Of a stretch of DNA of 64,000 nucleotides, positions 44,826 through 57,713 are shown one piece after another. Within the stretch, counting starts at the first letter, position 1. Each line of letters begins with the position of its first letter. Below the pieces are notes generated by a model. The model was given only the letters and a program-made list of their open reading frames with translations, made no database searches and was not told the origin of the DNA. The position numbers and the translations under genes are program-made. The stretch is from Ostrinia nubilalis (taxonomy: Eukaryota; Arthropoda; Insecta; Lepidoptera; Crambidae), in NCBI RefSeq assembly GCF_963855985.1, contig NC_087112.1, positions 2,048,501-2,112,500 on the forward strand, given 5' to 3'.

Positions 44826-47110
44826 GGCCATGGCCATGGTTTATTGATGAAATTCTTTTAGTTTGTACATTTTACCTGCCTTGAAATTATATTACTGGCT
44901 GGCTTGTATGATTATACATGTATAAGAATAGGTTAAAAGCTGTAAACATTGTAAGAAAAGTAAGAATGTTGGTAATAAGTTTTAGAAGTTGAAAGTATTC
45001 CTAATATCTTTACAACACTACACTAACTTCCACAAATGAACACTCAGTTTTATGACATCACTAAAATGAGTAACTGCACATTGTGTGCACTGTGCATGTT
45101 AAATATTGTTAATGTGTCACACATTTACCTAAAACACCTTTGAATAATCAATCTTTGCTAAGAAGAAGAGATTTATTATTATTAGGTAACTGGAATCTAT
45201 CAATTTGAAAACATCGCACACAAGATAACGTTGGTTATTTTTATGTTTATTACAGATTATAATCTGCATTGTGATTTTTTATCAGATAAAAAAAATCACA
45301 ATGCAGATCATAATCTGTAATAAAATAAAAATATCATCTGTTACCCTCAGATAAAAGTTATAGACACCAATGCAATACATTCTTGAATGAATACCTGGCA
45401 GATAATTCAAGTAGGTATTTATCAAAGCCTGTCCTTCAGTGCAGGTGTGTCAATATTGATATTATTGTACACAATAAATACTTAACGTCACATTTACAAT
45501 GAACAGAACAATATTATTGTTTTTCAAATTGAAACAAAATATGAGTTATCTATTGTCTTACTTTGAAAAGTTTATCCAAATCTATCAATTTAGGGCATCA
45601 TAACTAATAAAAACAATCATATCACATTTCATGTACTGTATATTAGAATAAAAATTGTTTTGTACTGAAACCTTATTATAACTGGCCTTCATAACATGAT
45701 AAGCTACTGGATTAGATCTCTACACGAGATTGTTAACCAAGAACCGCCCATTTAGCAAATTTATTGTACCATCTATAAAAAACAGTTTTATTACCGCAAG
45801 CTATCAATCACCCAAGAACGCCCATTTTACAAATTTATTTTACTTATAAAAACAGTTTTATTACCGTGAGCTATCAATCACCCAATTAACAGATGTGAAA
45901 CATCGCGTACTGTGGGCACGTCTGTTTGTTCTGTGATTAGGCTCTCTATAATTAGATTTGTTGACATTATCAATGTTCATTAACACCGTCTCTTGATAAT
46001 TATTCTGTTTACAAACTTAAGTTGGAATTAATGTGGTTTTCAAGTTGGCTCTGTGTTCCAATTATTTTGGATCACTTCTTATTAGATAAAAACTCAATGG
46101 GTTTACCATTGGGGAATCAGTCACCAGTGAAAATTTACAATATAGTAAATAAGGATAATTAATAGCAAAAGTGGAGATGGAGGAAGCTTTTGCCCATACA
46201 GGGTGGGTGTTAAGCTAGAAAAACATAATATCTTAACAAATTTATTTATTGTAGCAAAACTATGTTTTGTGGAAATAAAAACTTTTTATTTTTAATTTAA
46301 TAATGAACAAGTCCTTGAATCTAATAGCCTAGATAACAATTATTTCAAAACCAACAAACTAATTGCACTCACCTATTATCAATTAACTAAAAATCTTGTA
46401 GTATACCTACTTAGTTTAATGTGTATTAAATATTTCAAAACAAAATTACATAAAAGCTATTAGGAAACAATCCTAAAAGCTGATAAATATTAAATTACCT
46501 ACTACATTTGAGTGTACACAAACACACCAAATTAGTTTAAATATTGACATACAACAGCTGTCCCACTTTTAAATCTTATCTGTATAATGTTGATATTTAT
46601 TTATCTCTATCTTTATTTAGATTAATTATTGGTTATCAGTAGAAAATCTAGGCAACTGCAATTGGGTACAATATTTGTTTTACAAAATTTAATTTTTACA
46701 AAAAGAAATCATTATGTAGGTAGTTCAAACAAAAGTTAAACAAATAAACCTTATGTAACCTCAGTTCTATTAAGGTCAATGGTAACAAATGCTGATGCAC
46801 ATAAGGCAAAGGTCAGTGCTGTAATCAAGAAAGTATATGGACTGTTAGTTAATGCACATTAATTAGTTAATTACCAACCAGCCATCTGGCACATACTTTC
46901 GCAAGAATAACATAGCACAGTTCTATGTAGGCGATAGAATACATCATATTTATACGGCTCACGCGCGAGAGAGCCAATGGGAGAGGGCCGTTCATTCACG
47001 CCTTCGCAATTAAATTGACAGCTGAACAGATAAACCTTGAAAACAATACTAAAACGCGTTCGAATTCGCAAACCAACACATACAAATCAAAATATAACTA
47101 TAACCCTCGT
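44826..47110. other. Non-genic AT-rich stretch
   Basis: It contains a hairpin at 45237-45332 and a tandem duplication of about 80 bp at about 45742-45894 (marker AACAGTTTTATTACCG). If the minus-strand exon at 47.1 kb is real, this is part of its first intron. No further exon of that gene was identified here. Confidence 0.4.
45237..45332. repeat. Long imperfect hairpin
   Basis: Arms of about 44 bp, ATTTTTATGTTTATTACAGA.. and ..CTGTAATAAAATAAAAAT, pair around a small loop (ATCAGAT). The stem includes GATTATAATCTGCATTGTGA opposite TCACAATGCAGATCATAATC. The size would suit a MITE remnant or a small-RNA precursor; there is no evidence for expression. Confidence 0.55.
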
Positions 47111-47119
47111 TTCTCTTAC

Positions 47120-47252
47120 CTTCAGCGCTCTGGTTCAACGACGGCGGCACCACAGAAGAAGACAAATCCTTCTTCTGCCCAGTTTTCGGCGGATCAGAGT
47201 CTGAATCGTCGAAAACCAGCGTCCGGACCGACTGTGAACACCGACGATCCAT
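47120..47252 (-). CDS. Candidate first coding exon of unknown gene
   Basis: On the minus strand an ATG at 47252 opens a frame of 44 codons plus one nucleotide, ending at a consensus donor (GAAG|GTAAGA at 47119). The peptide is hydrophilic and Ser/Asp-rich: MDRRCSQSVRTLVFDDSDSD, then KTGQKKDLSSSVVPP. Composition is more GC-rich than its surroundings, as expected for a host exon near a promoter. Intron phase would be 1. No downstream exon was identified on the minus strand within the window, and I do not recognise the protein. The gene would diverge from MED26. Confidence 0.45.
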
Positions 47253-47625
47253 TTCCACTATCACACAACACACAAATGCACTATATTTTTCGCCATTTAT
47301 CACCACTTTCCGTATGCGTTCCGACTACGCAATCTATTTACATGTCAACGTTGATATCGCGCGATTGTAAACAGAGTACTAAATCGATCTGTATCAAAGA
47401 TTTAATCAGTGTATTTTTCTATGCCATGATAAATAACGCGACACACGGCTTCACCACAAATCGAAAAAGTGACATTTTTTGAAAGTCAAGTTTCGGTGTT
47501 GCCATACTACTACGCTTCTAAGAAACGTTCAGAAACAGATTTTTAAATTTTTCTCATGATTTATATTTTAGGGGAATTTTAATTTGTATTATTGCAACCC
47601 TGTAGTTTTGCTTTTTTAAACAGAA

Positions 47626-47826
47626 TCACGGTGCAAAGGCATAAACGTTAATTGGTATCCCTGAATGTATTTTTGAGTAAAACATTTCAAACAAATTATG
47701 GTTGCTGAGCACATCTGGTTCATCATCGATTGCGCTAAAAATTTCAACTAAGACGCTATTGGACGACGCAACCAAAATCAGCTTTTTGACAAATCCGTAT
47801 CGCGATTCGCGGTATCGTTTTGACAA
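47626..47826 (-). CDS. Small open frame, unknown
   Basis: This 66-codon minus-strand frame begins with a methionine and reads MSKRYRESRYGFVKKLILVA, then IFSAIDDEPDVL and MFYSKIHSGIPINVYAFAP, ending at a stop. The amino-acid makeup is coding-like, but there is no recognised domain, no splice context and no neighbour relation. It may be a fragment of a decayed element. Confidence 0.2.
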   Translation of the reverse strand: MSKRYRESRYGFVKKLILVASSNSVLVEIFSAIDDEPDVLSNHNLFEMFYSKIHSGIPINVYAFAP

Positions 47827-48128
47827 CTAGTTCAAACGAAGCTGGAACGTGAACTGATCTAAGCGCAACTGGACCTTTACGTTATTAGCTTTTGCTAACA
47901 AAAAGTTACTTTTTTTCAAACGCGGTCAAATGCTTCACGTATCTTTTTTTTTTAATTTATTTAACAATTTAAAGACAGTTATATTGAGACAATTACATTT
48001 AGATAGCTTTAAAAACCACTAGTGCTGCTGTGTTTTAGTGATTTTAGTTTAAAAAATTACATGTTCAGACTTTTAATGGAAAGTGCATAAATCTGTTGTT
48101 TCATCTTCATTAGCGCGTGAACTTTACC

Positions 48129-48242
48129 ATGATACCGAATTGCACATCAGCTGGAATGAAAATGGAGTGCCAGTCGCATGCGACTGGAGATGAAACGCGA
48201 ATGAATTGGAGACATTACACATTAGCGCAATCACAAGCAACA
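48129..48242 (+). CDS. Candidate small first exon, unknown
   Basis: An ATG at 48129 opens 38 codons (MIPNCTSAGMKMECQSH.., ending ..YTLAQSQAT) that run directly into a consensus donor (ACA|GTAAGTAT at 48243). It includes the perfect palindrome CCAGTCGCATGCGACTGG. The start and donor combination is suggestive only. An acceptor near 48731 would add a very short terminal exon. No family recognised. Confidence 0.22.
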
Positions 48243-50200
48243 GTAAGTATAAAAGTCAAAGTTTCTGATTCAGCTTGGCTCCTTTAGGAGGGTCCCACAT
48301 TCACATAACCCACTAGTAGTAAGTTCCCAACAGCCAGCCAGTGGGTAGGTAGGTTTATGCAAAGCATTTCCTGGCGTAAAAAATTGATGTTTTATGATTT
48401 TAATGGCAGTCATGCTGGCGGTTAAAAACTTAGTTATTGATTTATTAAAATAAATTGAGTGTAAATAGCTTAGAGTTATTGATTGTAACTAAGTTATTTA
48501 TAAGTCACTGAACGAAAGTTGAGGCGAAACTGTCGAATACGTGTGAAATATTTGAATAAAAAATACAAACATCATCAACAAAAACATGTCAACATTCAAC
48601 ATTATTGTGGGTAATTTTGTTGAATGTTGAAATGTTTTTGTTGATTGTGTCGGGCATAATACGCGCTGGAAACCCGAATTAACTCGCTACCTCACTCTTG
48701 ATCACGAGACAAAAAGCACTCATTTCAACCAGGGTGTGGAAACTTCCATACAACGGTCATCGAAGTGAAACTTGCTTCCAAACAGCGACATCGGTGAATA
48801 AATTCAAATACTTTTTAACTACCCTAAAACGCTCTAGATGTCGCTGCTCCTGTTTCCTTCATATTTTCATTTTTTTCTTAATTAAAATATATTTGAGAAT
48901 ATTGTTAATTACAATGTGAAAACTTTTTTTAAATGAAATTAATTTGTTTTAATTTAAAACTGAACATTGACATTTTTGTTATAATTTACATAATAGAGTA
49001 GTAGAAATTACTATTTAACATATGGCAACTTTGTTTTTCCTCCAAAATGGCCGGTGTTGTTTTTGTTATGTTAAATGCATTATTGTTTTCTTAGCCATCA
49101 TTTAAGTTTTCTGTGGCTAAAGTATTGAAGAGTCGTCGAGTCAAATTCAAGTTCATTCCTTCGTACCTGCTGCTGTTCTGGTTCATCGGAGTTTTGTTCG
49201 TTCCTTCGTGAATCGCGAAGAAACTTTCTGTTATGTTCACAAGTGATCTGAGTTTTCTCAATGTGCAAATGCTTTTTTAGTGTTGTTGAAAACTTTGCGA
49301 AAAGACGCTTTTGGTGTATAATATTATGTGTGTTCATAAATAAAGTAAAATTATTAAATTCAAAAGTTTTTGTTTACTTATTTGCATTTCCATGTGCAAT
49401 GTAGAATTTTTCCAAATCCATTGTTTTGAAAATAATACAATACGTACACCATAAAGATAAATATTTTCAAAATAATGGATTTGAAAAAATTCTACATTGT
49501 ACATCATAAAAACAATAATTCTTTGAAGGTTATGAGGGCCTGTGTGCGTGAACTGTGTGTATGTGTGCGTGGACTTTATGTATGTATGTGTGCGTGTACT
49601 ATGTGTGTATGTGAGCGTTACGTACGTAGGTTAAGTACAGGGAATTTAACACCAGGCTGTCAATTAGTAGGCTCAAAAATTTGACAGAGAGGGTTCTCTA
49701 TTTCCTATGTATTACTTTTCTCTATGATTTCAACTATGCAAGACGTCGACACAGACAGCGTATACAGTTATAAATCTCTTTGCTTAAATTAATGGCCTCA
49801 ACTCTTGTTGCACGACCGATTACCCGGAACGGTATTGTATGTTTTTGAAAATGATAGGTTACCAACTTTTGTGCTTTTTCCCATTTCCAATTATATTATT
49901 TTATTATTGGTAATACTGGGTAAAAACAAGCGAGACAGCAATATTTTTTGTCTTTGTTTTTACATCTAAATAGCGACATCTATTGACGTATGTGTGAAAC
50001 TTACTAAAAATGTTGCTATTTTCGAAAGTTTCATGATGAATAAGTTGCCAGGAACAGAAATATTGTAAATAGATGTTTTGCTTCAAATTGAAAGAAATTT
50101 GAAATGGTTGGCATTGTGATGTTTATTAAGTTATTATTTATAAAGAATACAATCACATTTATGTAAATTTAACCACGAAAACATATTTTATACATAAAGA
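48243..50200. other. Non-genic stretch with two hairpins
   Basis: A hairpin at about 48573-48644 pairs CAACAAAAACATGTCAACAT with ATGTTGAAATGTTTTTGTTG. A second at about 49399-49502 pairs GTAGAATTTTTCCAAATCCA with TGGATTTGAAAAAATTCTAC and continues through TTTTGAAAATA. A TG/GTGTATG-rich microsatellite lies at about 49535-49615. No gene was recognised. Confidence 0.5.
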
Positions 50201-50407
50201 TTATAGCGCCATCTAGTGCTTACTGATGCCAAAATAAAGTTGTTCCGTCAAAAGAAACGGAAAAACACGAGTGTGCGTCGCCTCAGTAGTTATCAGCTGA
50301 ATTATTCGGCTAAAATGCCCTGGCACGGGCATACGTAGTCGTCGGTCCGCCATTACGACGCAGCCGAGACACGTTCGTCGTATTTAGTTAAATATTTTGG
50401 TTTATAA
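50201..50407 (+). promoter_or_regulatory. Likely MED26 promoter and 5' UTR
   Basis: The sequence just upstream of the MED26 start codon is less AT-rich than its surroundings. It includes GTGTGCGTCGCCTCAGTAG and GTCGGTCCGCCATTACGACG blocks before an AT-rich leader (TATTTAGTTAAATATTTTGG) and the ATG. No TATA box at a convincing distance; a housekeeping-type promoter is plausible. The exact start site is not determined. Confidence 0.35.
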
Positions 50408-50470
50408 ATGAGTAATAACGCTCATGATCTAAGTAATCGACTTCTGAATGCGTTGGATAACAATTACAAT
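50408..50470 (+). CDS. MED26: MED26 exon 1
   Basis: 21 codons from the ATG, reading MSNNAHDLSNRLLNALDNNY plus N, followed by donor GTAAGT. This is the first helix of the LW domain; the start fits because the domain begins about eight residues in, as in other MED26 proteins. Phase 0. Confidence 0.85.
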
Positions 50471-53400
50471 GTAAGTTTGCGAGTTTTAAAGATCATAAAG
50501 CTGATAAGCGAAGCTGAGATATGAAAACGGTCCCCACGAGCCTGTGACACCCGATTCGATGTTGCGATTTGGCCACTTGGGAGGTTGGCTCTTCAGTTTC
50601 CTGGTGTCATGTGCCTCTAATTGGGCAAGTCGGTGCCCGTGCAAGTAAAAGTTTCTGGTTTAGTGCGAAGATACGCGTGGAAATGTGGTGTCGTGGTGGG
50701 TACGTGAGCTGTGCGGGCTGTGGGGCCACTGACGTCGCCAGCCGCCCGTCGTCCCTCCGTCCTTAGTGCCAAATGTTTTGCAATGTGAAAGTATGGAATT
50801 GTGCCACGCGTGACCTTTCCCGTAGATTTTCTCGGTGATATGAGACGGCGTCGGGGATCCAACGAAAATGCGTTTTTTGTACCTTTTGACCTTACGTGAG
50901 TACCTATATTAGCTGTTAGCCGCAGAGGAGACCTCGTGCGGGCAGATCGAGCTTGTATGGGATCTGACAGTTCCAGATTGGTGATATTTCAGTGGCACTA
51001 AAACCGTTTTTGGTTGTGCAACCTCAGGCCAATTCAGTTTTCGCAACAGTTAGCGAGTTCGTGCTATTTTTGAAGGCATTGGTATGTTGCTATGGTACTT
51101 TTTTTGAGCCCTACTTTTCCATTCCTGATATTGATACTTCATAACTATTTGCAAAGCATAACTAGATTTAACTTGGTACTATTACTACAACAGAATAGTA
51201 CAATCTAAACTATTCTATTGTATTTACTGTTATTTTTCTTAAAATTAAGATTACAACATCTTTTAGAATATTTGGAATTCCTTTTCAAAGAGGTTAGGAC
51301 TTGAATTGGAGTATGTTCTTATTCCTTCAGAATTGTATGTTCATTTGGGATGTATTGAAAAAGACCACATGGTCAATGTGAACTTGGTACAGTATTATGC
51401 AAAGTAGATAAAAATTGCTGTAGTTTTAGCCATCTGTTCTTACAATTTTTTTGAAGTTTTAGTCCATTTCATTACTCTAGCTCTCTAAGATATGTAAACC
51501 ATGGTTGTCTTATGGGAGTTAAGTTTTATAGGCTCACATAGAATAACCTGCTGGCAAAATACCTCATTGGCTACAATGTAGCTAGTTCGATACAGGTTTT
51601 AACCTAAGTTTTATTTGTCTACTTGTCTTATTTTAAAGGGTGTTGAACTTGAATGGAATAGTATCATTTTCACCACCATTCACGGCTTTATGGTTACAAA
51701 TTACCAAATATAAGTTGACTCAGGTGTTATAGAAAAATATCACAAATTACAGCTGCATTTTCATGTTATCGGAGTTAGAGATTATAATAGATAGAAAAAT
51801 TATATGGAAACTAAAAAAGATTTTAATGCAAGAGGTTGATGTTAGGCCTGTTAGGGATAGTCTATGCATTAGCCTTTTTAGAACTTGTTGCTTTTATGAA
51901 TAGTTAAATTAAATTGAGTTATAAGCCCATTGAACTTAACCATATTGGATTTATTTATGTGCGAAAGAAAGGGATACAATGCGATTTAACGTTTTGAATG
52001 TGTTCATCTGTCCGTCCTACTACCTTCAGACCTTCAGTTAGGTTCCCTGCAAGTTAGTTTGTGTGGGTTCTCTTACATTTAGTATGTCTTCAACAGGGCC
52101 GGATCTGCCATATGGCATTTTTGTCTTCAGCCCAGGGCCCCGTGGGATCAAGGGCCCCCCAGCTAAGTCAAGTCAAAGCCAAAAATAGATGATAATGCGA
52201 AAGAGTATAGTAGGTGGGTAAACCTAAACTCACAGTCCGGCCCTGGTCTTCAAGAAGGTTTTTAGTGGTTTAGCTTAATTTGGACAGATACTTAAACATA
52301 GTTTAGCAAGAAAATGGTTGTAATATACTACATTTGACATTACAATCCATTATTAGAAATATTATTTCAATGAATTCTTGTGTAAGGTGTAATCTACCAT
52401 GATTACTGCTCCTGTTCTTACACCCTATATTTTGTAGTGCAAAATAATACACATTATGAACAGAGAAGTAGTGAACAATTCGTGTGATGAATTACTGTCT
52501 CATTTATTTCCAATATTCGATATTTTTCTCTAGAATATTCTTATTCTATTTATAGCTATGAATGCATGTTCAGGCATTTAAACTGCTAGGTCATTGACCA
52601 ATTTTTTGTAACAGATTATTTCCTTTGGTTTAAATCATTTTGGCTACTCCTGTGTCTTGCCCGATTTTTTATGAGCAAGTTAATAATGGTTATTTAACCC
52701 TAAATGGTCCCTACCCAATTCGGTAACATTGACCCGTTAAAATGCCCACCTGAAAATGAATCACAATAGTCGGAAGTGTACTCTTATATTATTTTTACTC
52801 TTACAATGATTTCACTTCACTGAATTGATTGTGATCGTAAAAGTGTTGCAACCATAAAATGAATGAAAAATGCAACTAGAATTTTGTTTGAAATTGTTTT
52901 TTGTTGATGTTTGGTTTTGTAATATTACATTTCTACAGCACGGAGCTAGATTAACAACATAATTAGCTACTTGGTGTTATTTTAAGTTTACTATTTTAGT
53001 TACTAAGTAGTGATTTTAGGCTCTAGTATGATCTGTTTTTCTTCACTATCTAATATTTATTTAATGGTGTTTTCTTGCAAGTTAAAAGTTCTTAAATTAA
53101 AAGAGTTTGTATATTAGCAAATAAACTAGGTAATTATTTTTTTAGTAATTGTAATATTATATGTAATACAAATTCAAACATATTATTTTATTGATTTGAG
53201 CACATTGCTCCATCGTACTCTTGCATTCCATGAGCGTGTGCTGTGGTGATTCTTCTGCTGCCATGCATCCTCTGTATTGTAAGCTGTCTATAACACCTAT
53301 AGCACAAACCTATAGTAAGTAAAAGGTGCTTAGTTGGTTTTGTAGGGCATACGAGTGGTACTTACCCTCATCAAGTAAATAGGTGCATATTTAAGTGTTA

Positions 53401-56400
53401 TAATGTTACTAATTCCCTTATTTGGTACTCCTTTTATTATGAGGACATATTTTGTCTTTAATTAATTTAATTTTACCGAACTAATTTAGGATTAATTAAT
53501 TTCAGGTTGTCGACATGCAGGCCGTCAATGAAATCATTTCCATTTTGGAGAAATTCAATATCACAAAAGAGTTGCTGGAGGTGAGTTAAATATCCTACTA
53601 ATATTATAAATTCGAAAGTTTGTATTAATGTCTAGATGTTTGTTAGGCCCAGAACAGATGGTGTAACGCAACTGCAACGAAACTGCAACTGTTAGTTACT
53701 TTTGAGTTGCATCTAAGTTTCTGCCTAGTGTCCATTGAGAGACCACAGAAGACGCGACCAGTTTGAAACTTTCAGTTTCAGTTTCATTCATCAGAATCAT
53801 CACAAAGTTGCAGTTTCGTTGCAGTTGCGTTTCACCGTCTGTTCTGGGTCTTACTCTTTCGCGCAAAAACTACTGAACAGATTTTGATGAAACTTTACAG
53901 TATTATTGTTTATCACCCAGAATAACATATAGGCTATAATTTATGACGATCTGTGACAAACTAAATTTCACATGGGTGAAGTCGCGGGCAAAAGCTAGTA
54001 AATAAATAATAACAAGCACTTCCGTTACAATGTTAAACAGTTCTATTATTAGTAGTGTCCCAATTTACATTATTGAACAGATATTATTTGGCTTCTTAAA
54101 GTATTAACTTGTGGTTACTAATAAAACATTTTTATATTGTAAATGTGAAAGTTTGAATGTTGATTACTTAATCATGGAAAAACGAATTATGAGAATGTTT
54201 TTACTGTCATGCTAAACAGCTAAACTGACTTGATCTTTTTGAGATTAACATTCTAGTAAAAGACATGACATAAGAACTATTTAATATCTTAAAATTACTC
54301 AATTTGTCTTTGGGTTCAATGCTAGTCACAAACTAGTGGACAAAAACAAAAATTAAAGATAACTTTCTAGTTCACTTCTTCTTAACAAATATTTGCCAAA
54401 CATATTAGTTACTTTGGTTTCCGATAATATTATTTTACTAGTAATAAGATGATTCATTTTCTACATGCCTGCCTTTTGCTCTTGTAACTCCTAGCTTATC
54501 AGCCTTTTGCAATAAAGAGAGACGGGTTTATAGTGAAGTGATTTGGATACGATTTTTTTTATTACTCCTAGCAAAATAAACCCTCAAAGCCTCGTCATAG
54601 AGCCCATATTTCTTCAGCTCCTGTATTGTTTTCCCAAATTCTTCCAGACCACCAGACTCGGCAAGCATGTGAACGAGCTGAGACGGAAGACCACAGACCC
54701 GACGCTCGCGCGCCGCGCCAAGGTGTTGGTGAAGCGCTGGCGAGACCTCGTCATCCCGACGGTCGCTTCGCCGGGACACACTGGTAAGAAACCTATAACC
54801 GTCGCTTCGCCGGGACACACTGGTAAGAAACCTATAACCGTCGCTTCGCCGGGACACACTGGTAAGCGACCTCCTATGACCGTCGCTTCGCCGGGACACA
54901 CTGGTAAGAAACCTATAACCGTCGCTTCGCCGGGACACACTGGTAAGCGACCTCCTATGACAGTCGCTTCGCCGGAACACACGGGTAAGCGACTTCCTAT
55001 GACCGTCGCTTCGCCGGGACACACTGGTAGGATACCCCCTATGACTGTCGCTTCGCCGGGACACACTGGTAAGCGACCTTCTATGACCGTCGCTTCGCCG
55101 GGACACACGTAAGCGACCTCCTATGACCGTCGCTTCGCCGGGACACACGTAAGCGACCTCCTATGACCGTCGCTTCGCCGGGACACCTGGTAAGCGACCT
55201 CCTATGACCGTCGCTGAGCCGGGACACACTGGTAAGAAATCCCCTATGACCGTCGCTTCGCCGGGACACACTGGTAAGCTACCTCCTATGACCGTCGCTT
55301 CGCCGGGACACACTGGTAAGCGACCTCCTATGACCGTCGCTTAGCCGGGACACACTGGTAAGCGACCTCCTATGACCGTCGCTTCGCCGGGACACACTGG
55401 TAAGCTACCTCCTATGACCGTCGCTTCGCCGGGACACACTGGTAAGCGACCTCCTATGACCGTCGCTTAGCCGGGACACACTGGTAAGCGACCTCCTATG
55501 ACCGTCGCTTCGCCGGGACACACTGGTAAGAGACCTCCTATGACCGTCGCTGAGCCGGGACACACTGGTAAGAAATCCCCTATGACCGTCGCTTCGCCGG
55601 GACACACTGGTAAGCTACCTCCTATGACCGTCGCTTCGCCGGGACACACTGGTAAGCTACCTCCTATGACCGTCGCTTCGCCGGGACACACTGGTAAGCT
55701 ACCTCCTATGACCGTCGCTTCGCCGGGACACACTGGTAAGCGACCTCCTTTAACCGTCGCTTCGCTGGGACACACTGGTAAGCGACCTCCTATGACCGTC
55801 GCTTCGCCGGGACACACTGGTAAGCTACCTCCTATGACCGTCGGTCCGCCGGGACACACTGGTAAGCGACCCCCTAAAACCGTCACTTCGCCGGGACACA
55901 CTGGTAAGCGACCTCCTATGACCGTCACTTCGCCGTGACACACTGGTAAGCGACCCCCTATGACCGTTGCTTCGCCGGGACACACTGGTAAGAAACCCCC
56001 TATGACCGTAGCTTCGCCGGGACACACTGGTAAGCGACCTCCTATGACCGTCACTTCGCCGTGACACACTGGTAAGCGACCCCCTATGACCGTTGCTTCG
56101 CCGGGACACACTGGTAAGAAACCCCCTATGACCGTAGCTTCGCCGGGACACATTGGTAAGCGACCTCCTATGACCGTCGCTTTGCCGGGACACACTGGTA
56201 AGCTCTCCTATAATAACCGTCGCTTCGCCGGGACAGACTGGTAAGTTCTCCTATGACAGTCGCTTCGCCGGGACACACTAAGCGACCTCCTATGACCGTC
56301 GCTTCGCCGGGACACACTGGTAAATGACCTCTTATGACCGTCGCTTCGCCGGAACACACTAGTAAGTTGTCCTATGACCGTCGCTTCACCGGAACATACG

Positions 56401-57679
56401 AGACACCTTTCCACCGGGACAAACTTGACCTTCACTGGTTATGTTTTTATTGGCGATGAAGTCGTAGTTCCTGGATACATAGGAGTTCTTAATTCTTACG
56501 TAATTTCACAGGGGCAACTATTATTAACTCCACCACAGAGTAAATGGAATATTATCTCCAACTTCCCCCAATGCTGAGCATGTAATTTGAGCGATGTTCT
56601 TATGTAAAGCCTGGTCCGTGAGCACGTAGAATTTTGTCCAATGACCCCAAGCTACCCATCCTTATCGCTCGCGCGTAATTATATTGCTGTCGCGACTGTG
56701 CGACGGGCGCCCGCAGTGAGTGTGCGAGCGCGACATCAACACAATTACGCGCGAGCGATAAGGATGGGTAGCTTGGGGTCATTGGACAAAATTCTACGTG
56801 CTCACGGACCAGGCTTTAGTAACTGGTGCTGGCAGAAATGATGCCACCATATTTCTAACTGTAGTGAGATATGGTTCAAACTTCAAAAACAATGAAAAAT
56901 ATTGTTCTCTAGACCAGTGGCCTAATTCACGTATTTTGACAGTGAAGATCTCGCTGATGTTCAGAAGTCGTCCCATTGAAATACAGTTCTAAATCCGTAT
57001 TCACAAGGGTCATTTTGATAGAACGATTACTCGATAGGATCGCAACTCAGTGTTTTGTTGTCGTTGAAGTTTTGTTACGTGAATGAGGCTACAGTCCTTT
57101 AGCAAAAGTACAGAGTAATTTGTTTTTGGAGTTCTTTTTACTGTTAGCGTCTCTAGCGCCCTCTACACTGAGTTAAGCGAAACATTCTCTACATCCCTAA
57201 TCTATGTTAGGGATGTAGTTTCGGTTATGAATACGGTTACGGATATTGGAATAATATTATACCGGTTTCGGTTACGCTTACGGATATCTGTGCTAAGTAT
57301 AGAATGCAAATTCCAATAGTTGTCCAACACAGTTCATGCCTTACGAACCGAATGGGAACAGAAGAGATGTATTTGGCATCTGTCATTTTCTTTTGGTCTC
57401 ACAAAAAAGCTTTTTTATGGGAAAAAAAACTAATGTACCTACCTCAAAATGCAATCATTGAATCGGGGTAGGGACTTGCTTGACTCTGCCTATATCCGAA
57501 ACTTACGGTTACGGATATTTTTTTATTTCGGATATCCGAAGGTTTCGGTTACGGTTATCCATAACATCCCTAATCTATGTCATTCCCTTTAGGTTCGAAC
57601 CGGTCGTCGGCGGAGCGACAGATGCGCCGCCTCGGGGGCACACCGCTCACCTCGCCTGCGCTGTCCAGGGTGAGTGACG

Positions 57680-57713
<34 letters not shown>

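Noticed and set aside
49098..49337. Minus-strand frame of 79 codons, Gln/Arg-rich
   Set aside because: Low-complexity, no domain, no neighbour support; kept out of the gene list.
54543..54647. Upstream extension of MED26 exon 3
   Set aside because: The frame is open, but the peptide does not continue the LW domain. The acceptor at 54647 joins exon 2 and exon 3 exactly at the conserved LLE-TTRLGK junction.
54528..56195. Long minus-strand open frames over the minisatellite
   Set aside because: They arise because a 42-bp unit without stops keeps several frames open on both strands. There is no start context, and the host gene lies on the plus strand.
54762..56400. CRISPR-like array
   Set aside because: Units are contiguous with no variable spacers, the sequence is eukaryotic, and the unit is an exon boundary; it is a minisatellite.
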